Positions 30,142-38,790 of a stretch of 40,708 nt of DNA are shown one piece after another. The notes beneath the pieces were generated by a model that had not been told where the DNA came from, did not search any database, and saw nothing but the letters and a program-made list of their open reading frames with translations. How positions within the stretch are numbered: the stretch's first letter is position 1; each line of letters starts with the position of its first letter. The translations under genes and the position numbers were made by a program. The stretch comes from a virus, in the IMG/VR virus record IMGVR_UViG_3300043775_000775, positions 1-40,708 of that record; one strand, written 5' to 3'.

Positions 30142-30762
30142 TTAACCTACCATTGTAATTAGTGGCATATTGCTCCAAGTAACAGAGTCAGAATTTAGCT
30201 CTATGTTATTAAGAGATTCATTAAACCTAGCGTTCCAAGATTCGTAACCAGCAGCATTTTTGGTATACGCATATATCTCAGTAACTAAGCCAAACACATA
30301 GCAGTCTCCATGCAAGTCGGACAACCAGTTTGGCCCGTCTGTAAACAATGAAGGCACGCTTTGTAAAAAGTCTATGACTAATGAGCAGCCGGTTCCGTAA
30401 GGTTTTAACAGTTTAATCTTTCCATTTTCAATAGTGTACATGTCACTTTTAACACCGTTAGCGGTCAAAACGTCTAAGGCTGTTTGCGGTACTCTTGTAA
30501 GCACTGCAGTAACTGCGCTAGAAGCTGTGTCAGTAACTTTCAACGAGTTAATGCCTTGGCCAATTGTTGAAGGCAGTGTGTATTCCAAAGTAGTATCATC
30601 TAAAGTAAAAGACTGCCGTGTAGACATGCTATAAGATGATATAACTTTGTTGATTCTAGCTTCTACAAGCGATACAAGCTTAGGCAACACAGATATAAGT
30701 TCTGCATCGTTAGTCCTATCGGAGTACACTAAAGCTAGGTCAGTAACGTCTGCATAATTCAT
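30142..30762 (-). CDS. Head-tail adaptor / tail accessory protein, 206 aa
   Basis: Begins MNYADVTDLALVYSDRTND with a four-helix-like N-terminus (ISVLPKLVSLVEARINKV). It continues with strands in the middle (RQSFTLDDTTLEYTLPSTI) and a C-terminal helical region with HGDCYVFGLVTEIYAYTKN. This order is typical of podovirus connector adaptors (gp4 of P22, gp11-like of T7). Placement beside the tail hub supports it. It links portal and tail nozzle. Confidence 0.75.
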   Translation of the reverse strand: MNYADVTDLALVYSDRTNDAELISVLPKLVSLVEARINKVISSYSMSTRQSFTLDDTTLEYTLPSTIGQGINSLKVTDTASSAVTAVLTRVPQTALDVLTANGVKSDMYTIENGKIKLLKPYGTGCSLVIDFLQSVPSLFTDGPNWLSDLHGDCYVFGLVTEIYAYTKNAAGYESWNARFNESLNNIELNSDSVTWSNMPLITMVG

Positions 30763-30766
30763 AAAA

Positions 30767-31033
30767 TTAACCTATATAGCCTTTTTTAGTTAACCACACC
30801 ATGGCTGTCATTGCCATCAAACCTACCAATACAAAAAACTTACTTGTGACAGACTTGCCTACTTCTTGATAAAATTCTTCACGGGCCAAGGTTACTGCTT
30901 TTTTGGCTATTTCTATTATTTGATCTTCGGATAACTCATGTCTGTCAAACTTAGGGCATTGTGCGTAGTCAGTATGACGACGCAAATTTACAGCTGTACG
31001 TCTTTCGCTAGTAAAATCATGGGTTTCAGTCAT
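30767..31033 (-). CDS. Single-pass membrane protein, 88 aa
   Basis: ATG 31033 has AAGGA upstream. Hydrophilic residues 1-62 include RRTAVNLRRHTDY and an acidic helix. One membrane segment follows near the C-terminus (about 65-82, FFVLVGLMAMTAMVW) and a Lys-Lys-Gly tail. The topology matches some phage lysis regulators, holin partners or virion-associated membrane proteins. It closes a cluster of four small genes. A holin or spanin role is possible, not shown. Confidence 0.65.
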   Translation of the reverse strand: MTETHDFTSERRTAVNLRRHTDYAQCPKFDRHELSEDQIIEIAKKAVTLAREEFYQEVGKSVTSKFFVLVGLMAMTAMVWLTKKGYIG

Positions 31034-31202
31034 CAAATATGTCCTTGCACTTCTGTGCTCTATTGTATTCTTCTTGAGTTTGTGGGTAAACTATATAGCC
31101 TTCCGCCCACATGCGTTCGCATTGCTCTTTAGTTACTTCATGTTCTTGATATATGCCTAAAAAGAACATGAGTGCTTCAAATAGTGCGCCTATGGCTTCC
31201 AT
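31026..31202 (-). CDS. Small protein with MEAI-ALF N-terminus, 58 aa
   Basis: Starts MEAIGALFEALMFFLG, then a charged region with two Cys (EQCERMW, QKCKDI), ending FDD. The ATG at 31202 overlaps the preceding stop (TAATG), and its end overlaps the 88-aa gene by 8 bases. The first 25 bases nearly match the start of the upstream gene, so one N-terminus was probably copied. The hydrophobic first 17 residues could be a membrane-dipping helix. Function unknown. Confidence 0.65.
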   Translation of the reverse strand: MEAIGALFEALMFFLGIYQEHEVTKEQCERMWAEGYIVYPQTQEEYNRAQKCKDIFDD

Positions 31203-31390
31203 TATCTAAATAAACCTTCCAGTAGCTTTACATCTTTTTTTGCTTGTTTTACCCATTCTGCGGCCTCTTTCTTTAGTGCCTGATTGCTATTAAACTGCAC
31301 TGATTCGCCTCGCTCATATCTGCAATAGTTACATTGGCATGGCTTGAATAAGCTTTTTAAATAGCCAAATAGTGCGGCTATGGCTTCCAT
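31202..31390 (-). CDS. Small Cys-rich protein with MEAI-ALF N-terminus, 62 aa
   Basis: Starts MEAIAALFGYLKSLF, then CQCNYCRYERGE with three closely spaced Cys, then a Lys/Ala-rich helix ending LLEGLFR. The start overlaps the holin-like gene (TGATGG). The short hydrophobic N-terminus followed by Cys could anchor to membrane, perhaps as a spanin-like element, but no lipobox with correct spacing or Rz/Rz1 pairing is visible. Confidence 0.65.
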   Translation of the reverse strand: MEAIAALFGYLKSLFKPCQCNYCRYERGESVQFNSNQALKKEAAEWVKQAKKDVKLLEGLFR

Positions 31391-31566
31391 CAGTTACGAT
31401 CCGGTATGGTAAATTTCATGTAGCTACTAACACCAGCACCGAGCAGCAACAGCGTTTCAATAGCCCTTGAATCAGCACCGTTGATGATTAAGCCAAGGCC
31501 GATGATAAATATCACCAGCCCAACAGCGCCGCGCCTTGTTGATGCTTCGCTCCAATTTATGTTCAT
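31390..31566 (-). CDS. Holin-like protein with two membrane segments, 58 aa
   Basis: Begins MNINWSEASTRRGAVG. Two hydrophobic stretches follow: about 14-29 (GLVIFIIGLGLIING) and about 36-50 (IETLLLLGAGVSSY), with a short polar turn between them and a charged end, IPDRN. Size, topology and position after the tailspike fit small phage holins. The codon choice is visibly more GC-rich than in neighbouring genes, like the tailspike just upstream, suggesting both came in together. No endolysin lies alongside. Confidence 0.65.
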   Translation of the reverse strand: MNINWSEASTRRGAVGLVIFIIGLGLIINGADSRAIETLLLLGAGVSSYMKFTIPDRN

Positions 31567-31569
31567 AGC

Positions 31570-33450
31570 TTACAAATCCAGATTAGAAACAATACTCAGA
31601 ATCTCGGACAGAGGCAGTTTGATAATCCTGTCATTATTCACTGTCACCGTGCCAGTACCATTAGCGATGCTAGTCGCCGCCCGCCATTGGTCGATGCTAA
31701 AAATAGTTGTTCCATTTGGGGTAGCAGTTGCAGCACTATCATCTGAACCACCCTCACCAGTTCCCAAAAAGAACAATGGCGTTGAGTCTGGAATCGTATT
31801 AGGAAGAATGTAGACATTATTTGAGTATGTACATGTCTGGTTATTTGAGACATTAACCAGTTTATTGATTTTAGCCAAATCATCAATCGTTACTAACACA
31901 ACATTATTACTCATTGTTGTGGCGACAGTAGGCACTCCGCCTTGACTATCGACTGACATAACGCCTAGTCGTCTTCGAGTATATTTTCCAGTTACAACAC
32001 ATGTGTTTTTGTTAAATGTTACATCAGTACAGCCTTTTGCATATAAATCAGCACCGTAACAATCAATAGTCAGATTCTCATAAATATTCGTGCCTACTGC
32101 TGTTATGCTCGCTAAAATACCCACATAACTTTCTAATGATGTATTGTAACGAATAACATTTGAGCTATTTTTACCAGCAGCTATATTGTGAGGAGTTGCC
32201 GTACTGTAGTATTTGCCTATCACCCTATTTTTTTCGACAACCCCTGATATTGCCACTCCTGTGTCATTACCGAGCGCCACTGCATAACCAGCAGGACAGT
32301 TAAATTTAATTATATTCTCAAAAATATGCGCATCAGGAATCGGTTCAAATGCTGTTGCAAACTGTAATATCCCGTAGCTACCAACTAGGTTATTATCGGG
32401 TGTATTGATTGTAATATCATTCCGTGCTATATCCGTTCCGGATGTTTTGACAAACACAGCAGCAGCATAGCCAGTTGTACCAAGACTGGTTACATTAAGG
32501 GTATTATCAGTGATGTTGTAAGCCAGCGTGTTTATAATGGCTGCACTAACATCCTGAGTAATGCCTATCATGGTGCCGGTGCGTGATAGCTGGAAATTGC
32601 AACCAATCACATCGATTGTCACATTGCCATTGCTGGCTATTGTTCCAGGTGAACCGGCAAGGGCGGCTACCGAGAACCCACCGATAAATACTGCTCCTAA
32701 AAATCTAAACGTACCAACCCGAAGACTGGACATTAAACAACCGTAGTTTAAAAAATCTTTAACAGTGCAGTTTTCGTATGTCAACGTCCAAACACTGGCT
32801 GACATGTCACCGTTTCCGAGGCCGGTTTGGATTGTATTCTCTCCGTCAAATACAATGCCATTTGCATAGCTAAAGCCGCCATTCGGAACTGCGCTTACAA
32901 ATCCTTGCGCGTTGCTGACGTTTGTAGATTTGAAAGTAACATCGCCTGTTGCAATGTATGACAGTGATTTACTATTGCCGCCTAGCCTATGAAACGCATC
33001 AGGGTAATCGCCAACGCCGTTTGCAACATAAGTACCGCTAGCAATATAAGCACCATCGCCACTGGTTGCAGCGTCATAAACTTGTCGAGGGGTTTGCCAT
33101 GGAGTTGATTCGACCATAGCTTGCGCACGTGTCCTTGAGTCAAGTCCTGTCGATGGATTGACGTAAACAAACTTGCCGGTTGCTTTAACATCTACAGCGT
33201 CAATGCGCGGCAGGCCGTTGTCATATAGCAGTGTAATATCAGCCGTTGGGGTGTCAATGGCTGTGATTGGTTCGGCTGAACCGCCACCGCCGCTAGCCGA
33301 AACCGCCGACCCATTTGCGACAGTGTATATTTGGCCGTTATTTAGCATGTATAGGCCATCTACTGCAGTACCATTATTTACTTTAGTTTGTAAATCAGCT
33401 AAAGTAGCTATGTTTATTACAGAACTATTAAAATTACCGTGCTGTGGCAT
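31570..33450 (-). CDS. Beta-helix tailspike, 626 aa
   Basis: Residues 1-55 are an N-terminal virion-binding part ending in a Gly/Ser linker (SASGGGGSAE). After a strand region (FVYVNPSTGLDSRTRAQAM) the rest is repeated short strands with Asn/Asp ladders, such as NNVVLVTID and NVIRYNTS, typical of right-handed parallel beta-helix, pectate-lyase-like tailspikes. It likely binds and perhaps cleaves surface polysaccharide. Catalytic residues cannot be assigned. Base composition shifts within the gene: the first 130 or so coding bases look like the rest of the phage, the remainder is more GC-rich. This suggests domain exchange at the linker. Start ATG 33450 has GAGG upstream. Confidence 0.85.
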   Translation of the reverse strand: MPQHGNFNSSVINIATLADLQTKVNNGTAVDGLYMLNNGQIYTVANGSAVSASGGGGSAEPITAIDTPTADITLLYDNGLPRIDAVDVKATGKFVYVNPSTGLDSRTRAQAMVESTPWQTPRQVYDAATSGDGAYIASGTYVANGVGDYPDAFHRLGGNSKSLSYIATGDVTFKSTNVSNAQGFVSAVPNGGFSYANGIVFDGENTIQTGLGNGDMSASVWTLTYENCTVKDFLNYGCLMSSLRVGTFRFLGAVFIGGFSVAALAGSPGTIASNGNVTIDVIGCNFQLSRTGTMIGITQDVSAAIINTLAYNITDNTLNVTSLGTTGYAAAVFVKTSGTDIARNDITINTPDNNLVGSYGILQFATAFEPIPDAHIFENIIKFNCPAGYAVALGNDTGVAISGVVEKNRVIGKYYSTATPHNIAAGKNSSNVIRYNTSLESYVGILASITAVGTNIYENLTIDCYGADLYAKGCTDVTFNKNTCVVTGKYTRRRLGVMSVDSQGGVPTVATTMSNNVVLVTIDDLAKINKLVNVSNNQTCTYSNNVYILPNTIPDSTPLFFLGTGEGGSDDSAATATPNGTTIFSIDQWRAATSIANGTGTVTVNNDRIIKLPLSEILSIVSNLDL

Positions 33451-33451
33451 A

Positions 33452-33772
33452 TTAACCTCTAACTAGGCACATACGGCCTTTTTCAGTTTGTAAAAAACGA
33501 TGCATTTCTTTACCTGCTACGTCCGCATCTTTATGGTTTAACGCAAATCCATTTCTAATAGCTTCGTCGTAAATTATCATAGGTATAGAAGCAACCATAC
33601 GCCCCCATGTTCCGCCTGACGAGTCGGCGCCTAAATCCTTTAAAGAACCAGGATTTTTGCGCAAGTCTTCATTACGCTGTAAAATCAAGTCTTCAGTAGG
33701 CTGAGTGACTTCATGGTACATTTTATCTTCATGATCTTGGTAATGAAGCTTGCTAGCAAAAATCTGGTCCAT
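33452..33772 (-). CDS. Conserved-type structural-region protein, 106 aa
   Basis: Starts MDQIFASKLHYQDHEDK and is charged, with a segment RMVASIPMIIYDEAIRNG and an end reading LQTEKGRMCLVRG. I associate this shape with podovirus genes between capsid and tail. In those phages the product is unassigned or a minor virion component. Start ATG 33772 with GGAG. Confidence 0.65.
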   Translation of the reverse strand: MDQIFASKLHYQDHEDKMYHEVTQPTEDLILQRNEDLRKNPGSLKDLGADSSGGTWGRMVASIPMIIYDEAIRNGFALNHKDADVAGKEMHRFLQTEKGRMCLVRG

Positions 33773-33775
33773 TTC

Positions 33776-34081
33776 TTAAATCTCCACTAAACCAATTGAC
33801 GATTTAAAAATGCCGTACTTAACTTCGCCTGTGCTGCCCGGTGCAATGCCTGCAACGAACGCGGTATGGTCATTTCGCACATTAATAACATCGTCGTTAT
33901 CCGGTAAAGGTGTTTCAACCGGAGCTTCTTCAACCGGAGCTTCTTCAACCGGAGCTTCTTCAACCGGAGCTTCTTCAACCGGAGCTTCTTCAACCGGAGC
34001 TTCTTCAACCGGAGCTTCTGCGGCCTGTTGTTGCATTGCTATTACTTCTGCCACTTTGGCTTTTGCTGGTGCTACTGCCAT
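33776..34081 (-). CDS. EAPVE-repeat protein, possible head decoration, 101 aa
   Basis: ATG 34081 has GGAG upstream, so the TTG at 34093 is not needed. Residues 1-20 are Ala/Lys-rich. Residues 21-55 are seven EAPVE pentapeptides, a rigid acidic Pro-rich arm. The last 45 residues form a small domain with NVRNDHTAFVAGIAPGSTG and a strand ending SIGLVEI. It follows the major capsid gene across a hairpin. A capsid-surface or connector peptide is plausible by position only. Confidence 0.7.
   Translation of the reverse strand: MAVAPAKAKVAEVIAMQQQAAEAPVEEAPVEEAPVEEAPVEEAPVEEAPVEEAPVETPLPDNDDVINVRNDHTAFVAGIAPGSTGEVKYGIFKSSIGLVEI
33916..34020 (-). repeat. Seven 15-bp tandem repeats
   Basis: Units start at 33916, 33931, 33946, 33961, 33976, 33991 and 34006; the + strand unit is CAACCGGAGCTTCTT, with only the last base of the last unit changed. 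Near-perfect identity implies recent expansion and likely length variation. Confidence 0.95.
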
Positions 34082-34099
34082 GATACTCTCCAAAAGTTA

Positions 34100-34121
34100 G
34101 CCCGGTATATTTCAACCGGGC
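34100..34121 (-). terminator. Hairpin downstream of the capsid gene
   Basis: On the - strand GCCCGGT and ACCGGGC form a 7-bp stem with an 8-base loop, followed by TAACTTTT. It starts seven bases after the capsid stop. It may partly terminate transcription or stabilise the capsid mRNA, giving more capsid than tail product. Confidence 0.6.
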
Positions 34122-34127
34122 AGTATA

Positions 34128-35348
34128 TTACGCTGTTACGTTAGCAAGATGGTCAATATCACCAATAAGCGCATGCGCTCTTTCATTGTTGACAATCAAC
34201 GTAAAGTCAACAGACATTTGACGATTTTCAGCCAAGCCGGTTTTTGCCAACTCTTCAGTACGATAGCCTTTCAAATAGCTAATAGCCAAGTACTCAGGGT
34301 CAAGTACAAAACCGTTTGAAGTAGCTAGCTTAACACTACCACCACCAGCAACTGAAGTAGTAGTTGCTTTAAACCATTGGCCAGCTTTAGGCAAGTTAGT
34401 GCCAGACCAACCTGCTGCTTGCCATTGAGCAAGAGAAGATGTACTAACAGCATTTACAACGTAAATAACGCCGGCAGTCAGCCCTGTAGTCAGTGAAGAG
34501 CCAATGGGCTCAAATGGCTGCAAGCGATTTGGAACCATTTTCAAAGTACCAAAGTCAGTTACAAACACATTAACTGAACCCATAGCCACAGCTGCAGACT
34601 TAGCGCCTTCTGTATCGCTATACAGAGTAGCAACACGAGCAGATGATGTGAACATGTACTCAGACAACTTACGGATTACCATAGGTGTTGCCATGAATAT
34701 AGAGGGGTCGCCGCCTTGTAAGTACACGTCTTGTACAGCATCACGTACAAACGTTTCTGTCAACGCTCTAGCAGCTGTGGACGGGGTACGGGCAGCAACA
34801 AGACCGGTACCGGTATTAAAACCGCCGACAGCTCCACCTGCACCGAAACCATAACCTGAAGCTTGGTTAGAGCGAATCCAGGCAGGCAGACCGGCAGAGT
34901 TACCAGGAGTTGAGTCACCGTTATCAGCCACAGACGCTTGATTTTTTAGTAGAATGGCCTCAACGTCACGACGCAATTCTTGCTGGCGGCGAGACAATTG
35001 GTATGCCAATTCTTTTGCGCGACCAATAACATTAGACGCGTCAGAACGGAAAGATACTTTAACGACTTTCTGTGCAATTTGGTGGTGGTTACCAAGGCGG
35101 CCACCAGTTGCTGTGTCATTGCCCGATGCGTCAGCACCATCAACTACAGCGTTAGAAACGTCAGATTGCTGTAATGCGTCAACAGTCCACTCTTTATAAG
35201 AGTTAGACGATGACTCGCTGCCAATCATGTCAGTAAGTGGTAGTGGAATACGAGAAATGTCAAAAATTTTGTTCATGACATCTTCGCGAATTAATCCGCC
35301 TCTTGCGACGGCTTTTAAATCAGCTGAATCTAAATTTGCAGTACTCAT
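34128..35348 (-). CDS. Major capsid protein, DUF5309/SU10 type, 406 aa
   Basis: HK97-fold major head protein. The N-terminal region contains SRIPLPLTDMIG and YKEWTVDAL. The segment GNHHQIAQKVVKVS is followed by GRAKELAYQLSRRQQELRRDVEAILL, which corresponds to the spine helix pattern typical of this capsid family. Later, IRKLSEYMFT and the P-domain-like strands occur, and NVFVTDFGTLKMVPNR is a conserved family segment. GGAG precedes the ATG at 35348, which overlaps the scaffold stop by one base (TAATG). Confidence 0.88.
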   Translation of the reverse strand: MSTANLDSADLKAVARGGLIREDVMNKIFDISRIPLPLTDMIGSESSSNSYKEWTVDALQQSDVSNAVVDGADASGNDTATGGRLGNHHQIAQKVVKVSFRSDASNVIGRAKELAYQLSRRQQELRRDVEAILLKNQASVADNGDSTPGNSAGLPAWIRSNQASGYGFGAGGAVGGFNTGTGLVAARTPSTAARALTETFVRDAVQDVYLQGGDPSIFMATPMVIRKLSEYMFTSSARVATLYSDTEGAKSAAVAMGSVNVFVTDFGTLKMVPNRLQPFEPIGSSLTTGLTAGVIYVVNAVSTSSLAQWQAAGWSGTNLPKAGQWFKATTTSVAGGGSVKLATSNGFVLDPEYLAISYLKGYRTEELAKTGLAENRQMSVDFTLIVNNERAHALIGDIDHLANVTA

Positions 35349-36373
35349 TATTTAACTCCAAGAAGTAGCGCTGCCACAGCATCGACCTCAGCACCTTTTT
35401 TCTGATAACCTTTTGCTGTTTTAGCTTTTTTAACCAAGGCGTCGAGCTTAGTAGTTTTCTTAGCTTGAACGCCACTCTTTTGAAACGTGGGAACTTTATT
35501 GACTATTTTTTGTTGAGCAATTTTAGTACCGTTTCGGTATGCCATAGCATCTTTAATAAGGTCCAATAAACGAGCATCATAAACAGACTCAAATTCTTGT
35601 TGACTAAAGCCATAAGCTTCACCAACAAACTTAGTCATGTCAGACATTGCAGACTTAAACTTTTCAACATCTTGCCATTCAGGATTTCGCTCAATAGCCA
35701 TTTTAGCCTGAACTTCTAAATGTTGCATAAATTTAGCCTGCTGCTCTTGCATCTGTGAAGCAGTTATTGAGCTATTCTCAGTCTCTAATGCTGAAAATAC
35801 GCCTTGTAACTCTGCTTTACGCGCATCGTAATCCCTAAGTAGCGCTGCATATTCACCAGGTTTTTCGGCACGCAGTCTATTCCAGTCAATTGAGTTGTAC
35901 TCATCAAGGAACTTACCTGCAAGTAATTCAGTAAGCTTGTTTACGTTTTGGAGTTTTGTAGTGTACTCCTTAGTAACAACTTCTTTAACTTGCTCTAACT
36001 GTTTACGTTCTTCAGCTAGTTGTTGTGCACGCTGTGTATTTGCCTTATTAAATTGATAGCCATTTTTTAACTCTGACAGACCAATTTGCTCATCACCAAT
36101 TTTAACGCCTTTAAAGTTACCTTCCTCGTCTAGCACAATGTCTTCATCACTAAGACCTAATGCACTAGCCCAAGATACGTCAGTATCCTGTTCCTCTTGG
36201 CCTTGCTCTACTTCTTCGGAGTCATTGGAATCAACGAGCGGACTTTCGTCATCGTTAGCATCATCACTCACAAAGTCTTCGTCCAGACCACCGACTAAAA
36301 TATCGGCAATTTGATCGAGCTCACTAACTGGCGCAGCGTTTTCTTGCTGTTGGCCTTGGTTAACTTCACTCAT
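35348..36373 (-). CDS. Scaffolding protein, 341 aa
   Basis: ATG 36373 has GGAG in front and is preferred to 36421. Strongly acidic first 85 residues (VGGLDEDFVSDDANDDESP), a long central coiled coil (about 120-220) and a basic C-terminus with AKKTTKLDALVKKAKTAKG. This is the standard plan of phage assembly scaffolds, whose basic tail binds the capsid shell from inside. It sits directly between portal and capsid genes. Confidence 0.82.
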   Translation of the reverse strand: MSEVNQGQQQENAAPVSELDQIADILVGGLDEDFVSDDANDDESPLVDSNDSEEVEQGQEEQDTDVSWASALGLSDEDIVLDEEGNFKGVKIGDEQIGLSELKNGYQFNKANTQRAQQLAEERKQLEQVKEVVTKEYTTKLQNVNKLTELLAGKFLDEYNSIDWNRLRAEKPGEYAALLRDYDARKAELQGVFSALETENSSITASQMQEQQAKFMQHLEVQAKMAIERNPEWQDVEKFKSAMSDMTKFVGEAYGFSQQEFESVYDARLLDLIKDAMAYRNGTKIAQQKIVNKVPTFQKSGVQAKKTTKLDALVKKAKTAKGYQKKGAEVDAVAALLLGVK

Positions 36374-36641
36374 TGTTTTTCTCCAAAATAGCTTCTGCCA
36401 TTCTACCAGTGTCGATGTCATTTAACACCGATCTTTCAAGACTGCGAATGGCAGTCAGTAAACCCTTTAAGTTTACAAGGGTATCTGTATCTGATATGCT
36501 ACATGCTTCTATACTTTCGTATATATTGCTTATAACATTATCTACATGTTCTTTAATGTAACTATCATAAGCATGCTTAGCTCTGCGAGCTTGCTGAATT
36601 TCAGAGTTTAGGCGTGCAGCTTCATTTTCAGGAATTTGCAT
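36366..36641 (-). CDS. Small helical protein between portal and scaffold, 91 aa
   Basis: Starts MQIPENEAARLNSE and is entirely helical and charged, with two Cys (IEACSIS). It overlaps the portal end by 14 bases and the scaffold start by 8. Such genes are frequent here in podoviruses and may aid head assembly or be a packaging cofactor. It could also be considered for the small terminase role, though that gene usually precedes the large subunit. Confidence 0.7.
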   Translation of the reverse strand: MQIPENEAARLNSEIQQARRAKHAYDSYIKEHVDNVISNIYESIEACSISDTDTLVNLKGLLTAIRSLERSVLNDIDTGRMAEAILEKNNE

Positions 36642-38790
36642 CTACGTCACCTAAATTGCCATTAAAGTTGTCATTCTGTTCTGTTTTAGATTTTGCTTCT
36701 AGCTCAGTAAGTTTGATGGCAGCATCTAAAACTAGCTTATCATAGTTAAACTGCATTTTTTCGTCAGATTCTGCGGAAGCAATACCTGTCTTATATTGTT
36801 CAAGTTGTTGCTGTAACTCTGCAATTTTTGCATTATTTTCAGCTTTTTGTGTCTCTAACAAGTGCTTTAGTTGATCGGCTTGAGCTTTATAATCAGTTGC
36901 TTTCAACTGTGCGTTTGCCGCATCAACAGCAGACTGTGCAATTTTAGCTTCATTTTGTAGCTGTTGCATAGCAATTTCTTGCTGCTTTTGCTGCTCTTGT
37001 GCAGATTGCTGAGCAATTTGCTGCTGCTTTTGTTGACCAGCTTGAGAGCTTGGGTCAATAAAATATCTATTAGCGCCATTCAATCCAGATAGTTTTGCCA
37101 TATCATCTAACGTATTATAGATGTTAGACTGGTCTACTAGTGTCTGCTGTGGATTTTGAATAGCTTGTGTCTGTACAGTTAGAATGCCTTGCAAAGCCAT
37201 AAGCTTTTTAGCATTATCGCCAGTACCTGTACCAACTTTAACTGTCGAACGTCTATTGGTTACCCATTGCTGAGGGGCTACTTTTACCCACTCACCACGA
37301 AATTCGTAGTCTTGAGCTGCATCAAAATGTTTTAGAGCTAGCTCTCTAATTTTGCACATTAAAGGCTTTATGCCAGTCTCTGCAATAGTTCGTATTACCA
37401 AGCCAACCAAAGCTTCTTTAGCGTTAAGAAGTCTGTCAACACCTTCTGAGCCAACACGGTCACCAATAGACACTGGTGAAGCATTACCATCAGCTTGTAC
37501 ACCAGACCTGCCTGCACGTACTTCATCTAAATAACGCATCATATCAAATGCCACATTAGACACTTGAGGCGTTTGCAATGGCATAATGGCGTCTTGACGT
37601 TTAACTCGTATAACACCGCCTGGGCGAGAAACCAGTAAATCGTCTAAGTTAACTTGGCCTTCAATAATAACGTTACGTTGATTATTTTGCAAATACATAT
37701 TATCCAAGATGTTACGCCATATAGCAGTCTTGTGATCTTGTATTTGTCTAAGCCTATCAGTTATTGACAGGCCTTGGAATTTGTGAGGCATTATGATAGG
37801 CGTAGTAGATACCCATGGCATAGTCTCTAACGGTTCCATTGAAAGTATAACGCTAGGGCTGTCTGTAGAGCCAGCACATGTGATTTTCATTAACGTTGCT
37901 ATGCCATCGTCATCATGGTCTATCATCATGCAACATTCGTGCTTTTGTACCAATCTAAGCGCATCATCAGGGCTTTGTGCAAGTTCACCTGACGAGCTTT
38001 CATCCATCATAGACCAGCGATAGTCTCTACGGTAATTGTGGTAACCTGGTATTTTATCGAGCAACGCATCAGAGTGACCTTCTGCGACCAAGTCTGACAT
38101 AGGCACAGTCACAACATGTGCAGTAAATCTGGCCTTATTTAAGTTTACAGAGTTATGCTGAGCGTTAACTCTAAACTCTTCAAGTGGTACTGACTCAATT
38201 ACTATTTTACCACATTGCTTAGTATACGAAACGGTTACGTCAAATAACTGGCCAAATGTTGGGTCCATATAGCTGTCAAATTCAACTAGCTCTACGTCAC
38301 CTGGACTTAATAACACATTTAATGACTCTTCAGTTATACCGGAATAACTTTGCACAATAGTTTCTGGTACTTTTTCATAGTATACTTTAAGTACACCATT
38401 ACGCTGCATCAATGCATCTTTTACTAGTTCATATATAAGTATGAAGCCATCATTGTCCTTCATCAGAACATCATAACAAAACTGGCTTTCTAGCTCAGCT
38501 TGTCTAGCATCATTTGGGCCAACTGGGTCAAACTTAACTATCTCATTAACTTGAGTAAATGACTCCATAATTTGAGGCATAATCCACTCAATAGCGTCAG
38601 CTACGTCAGTTGACGTGACTGACGATCTACCTTCTATCTCTGTGCCGTTAGGCAAACCAAGATAGTAATGCATAGAGTCTTCTAACTGACCAGAAGACCT
38701 ATCGGCTTCAGAGTAAGCTGCACCAGACAGCTCTGAGGCTACTATTGAAAGTATCTCGTCATCTGTCAGTGGCTGACGCTTTTTAGCCAT
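36628..38790 (-). CDS. Portal protein, 720 aa
   Basis: Large podovirus-type portal that forms the dodecameric DNA gate. N-terminal DDEILSIVASELSGAAYSE and SVTSTDVADAIEWIMPQIM are typical of P22/SU10-like portals, followed by QFCYDVLMKDNDGF and a wing region. The YLDEVRAGRSG stretch lies around the channel region. The C-terminal 150 residues are a Gln/Ala/Lys-rich coiled coil that would extend the barrel into the capsid. The start overlaps a 37-aa frame by 8 bases. Confidence 0.88.
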   Translation of the reverse strand: MAKKRQPLTDDEILSIVASELSGAAYSEADRSSGQLEDSMHYYLGLPNGTEIEGRSSVTSTDVADAIEWIMPQIMESFTQVNEIVKFDPVGPNDARQAELESQFCYDVLMKDNDGFILIYELVKDALMQRNGVLKVYYEKVPETIVQSYSGITEESLNVLLSPGDVELVEFDSYMDPTFGQLFDVTVSYTKQCGKIVIESVPLEEFRVNAQHNSVNLNKARFTAHVVTVPMSDLVAEGHSDALLDKIPGYHNYRRDYRWSMMDESSSGELAQSPDDALRLVQKHECCMMIDHDDDGIATLMKITCAGSTDSPSVILSMEPLETMPWVSTTPIIMPHKFQGLSITDRLRQIQDHKTAIWRNILDNMYLQNNQRNVIIEGQVNLDDLLVSRPGGVIRVKRQDAIMPLQTPQVSNVAFDMMRYLDEVRAGRSGVQADGNASPVSIGDRVGSEGVDRLLNAKEALVGLVIRTIAETGIKPLMCKIRELALKHFDAAQDYEFRGEWVKVAPQQWVTNRRSTVKVGTGTGDNAKKLMALQGILTVQTQAIQNPQQTLVDQSNIYNTLDDMAKLSGLNGANRYFIDPSSQAGQQKQQQIAQQSAQEQQKQQEIAMQQLQNEAKIAQSAVDAANAQLKATDYKAQADQLKHLLETQKAENNAKIAELQQQLEQYKTGIASAESDEKMQFNYDKLVLDAAIKLTELEAKSKTEQNDNFNGNLGDVDANS

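Noticed and set aside
31481-31813. Rightward frame overlapping the holin-like gene and the tailspike end
   Set aside because: Antisense to two coherent leftward frames and lacking a start signal.
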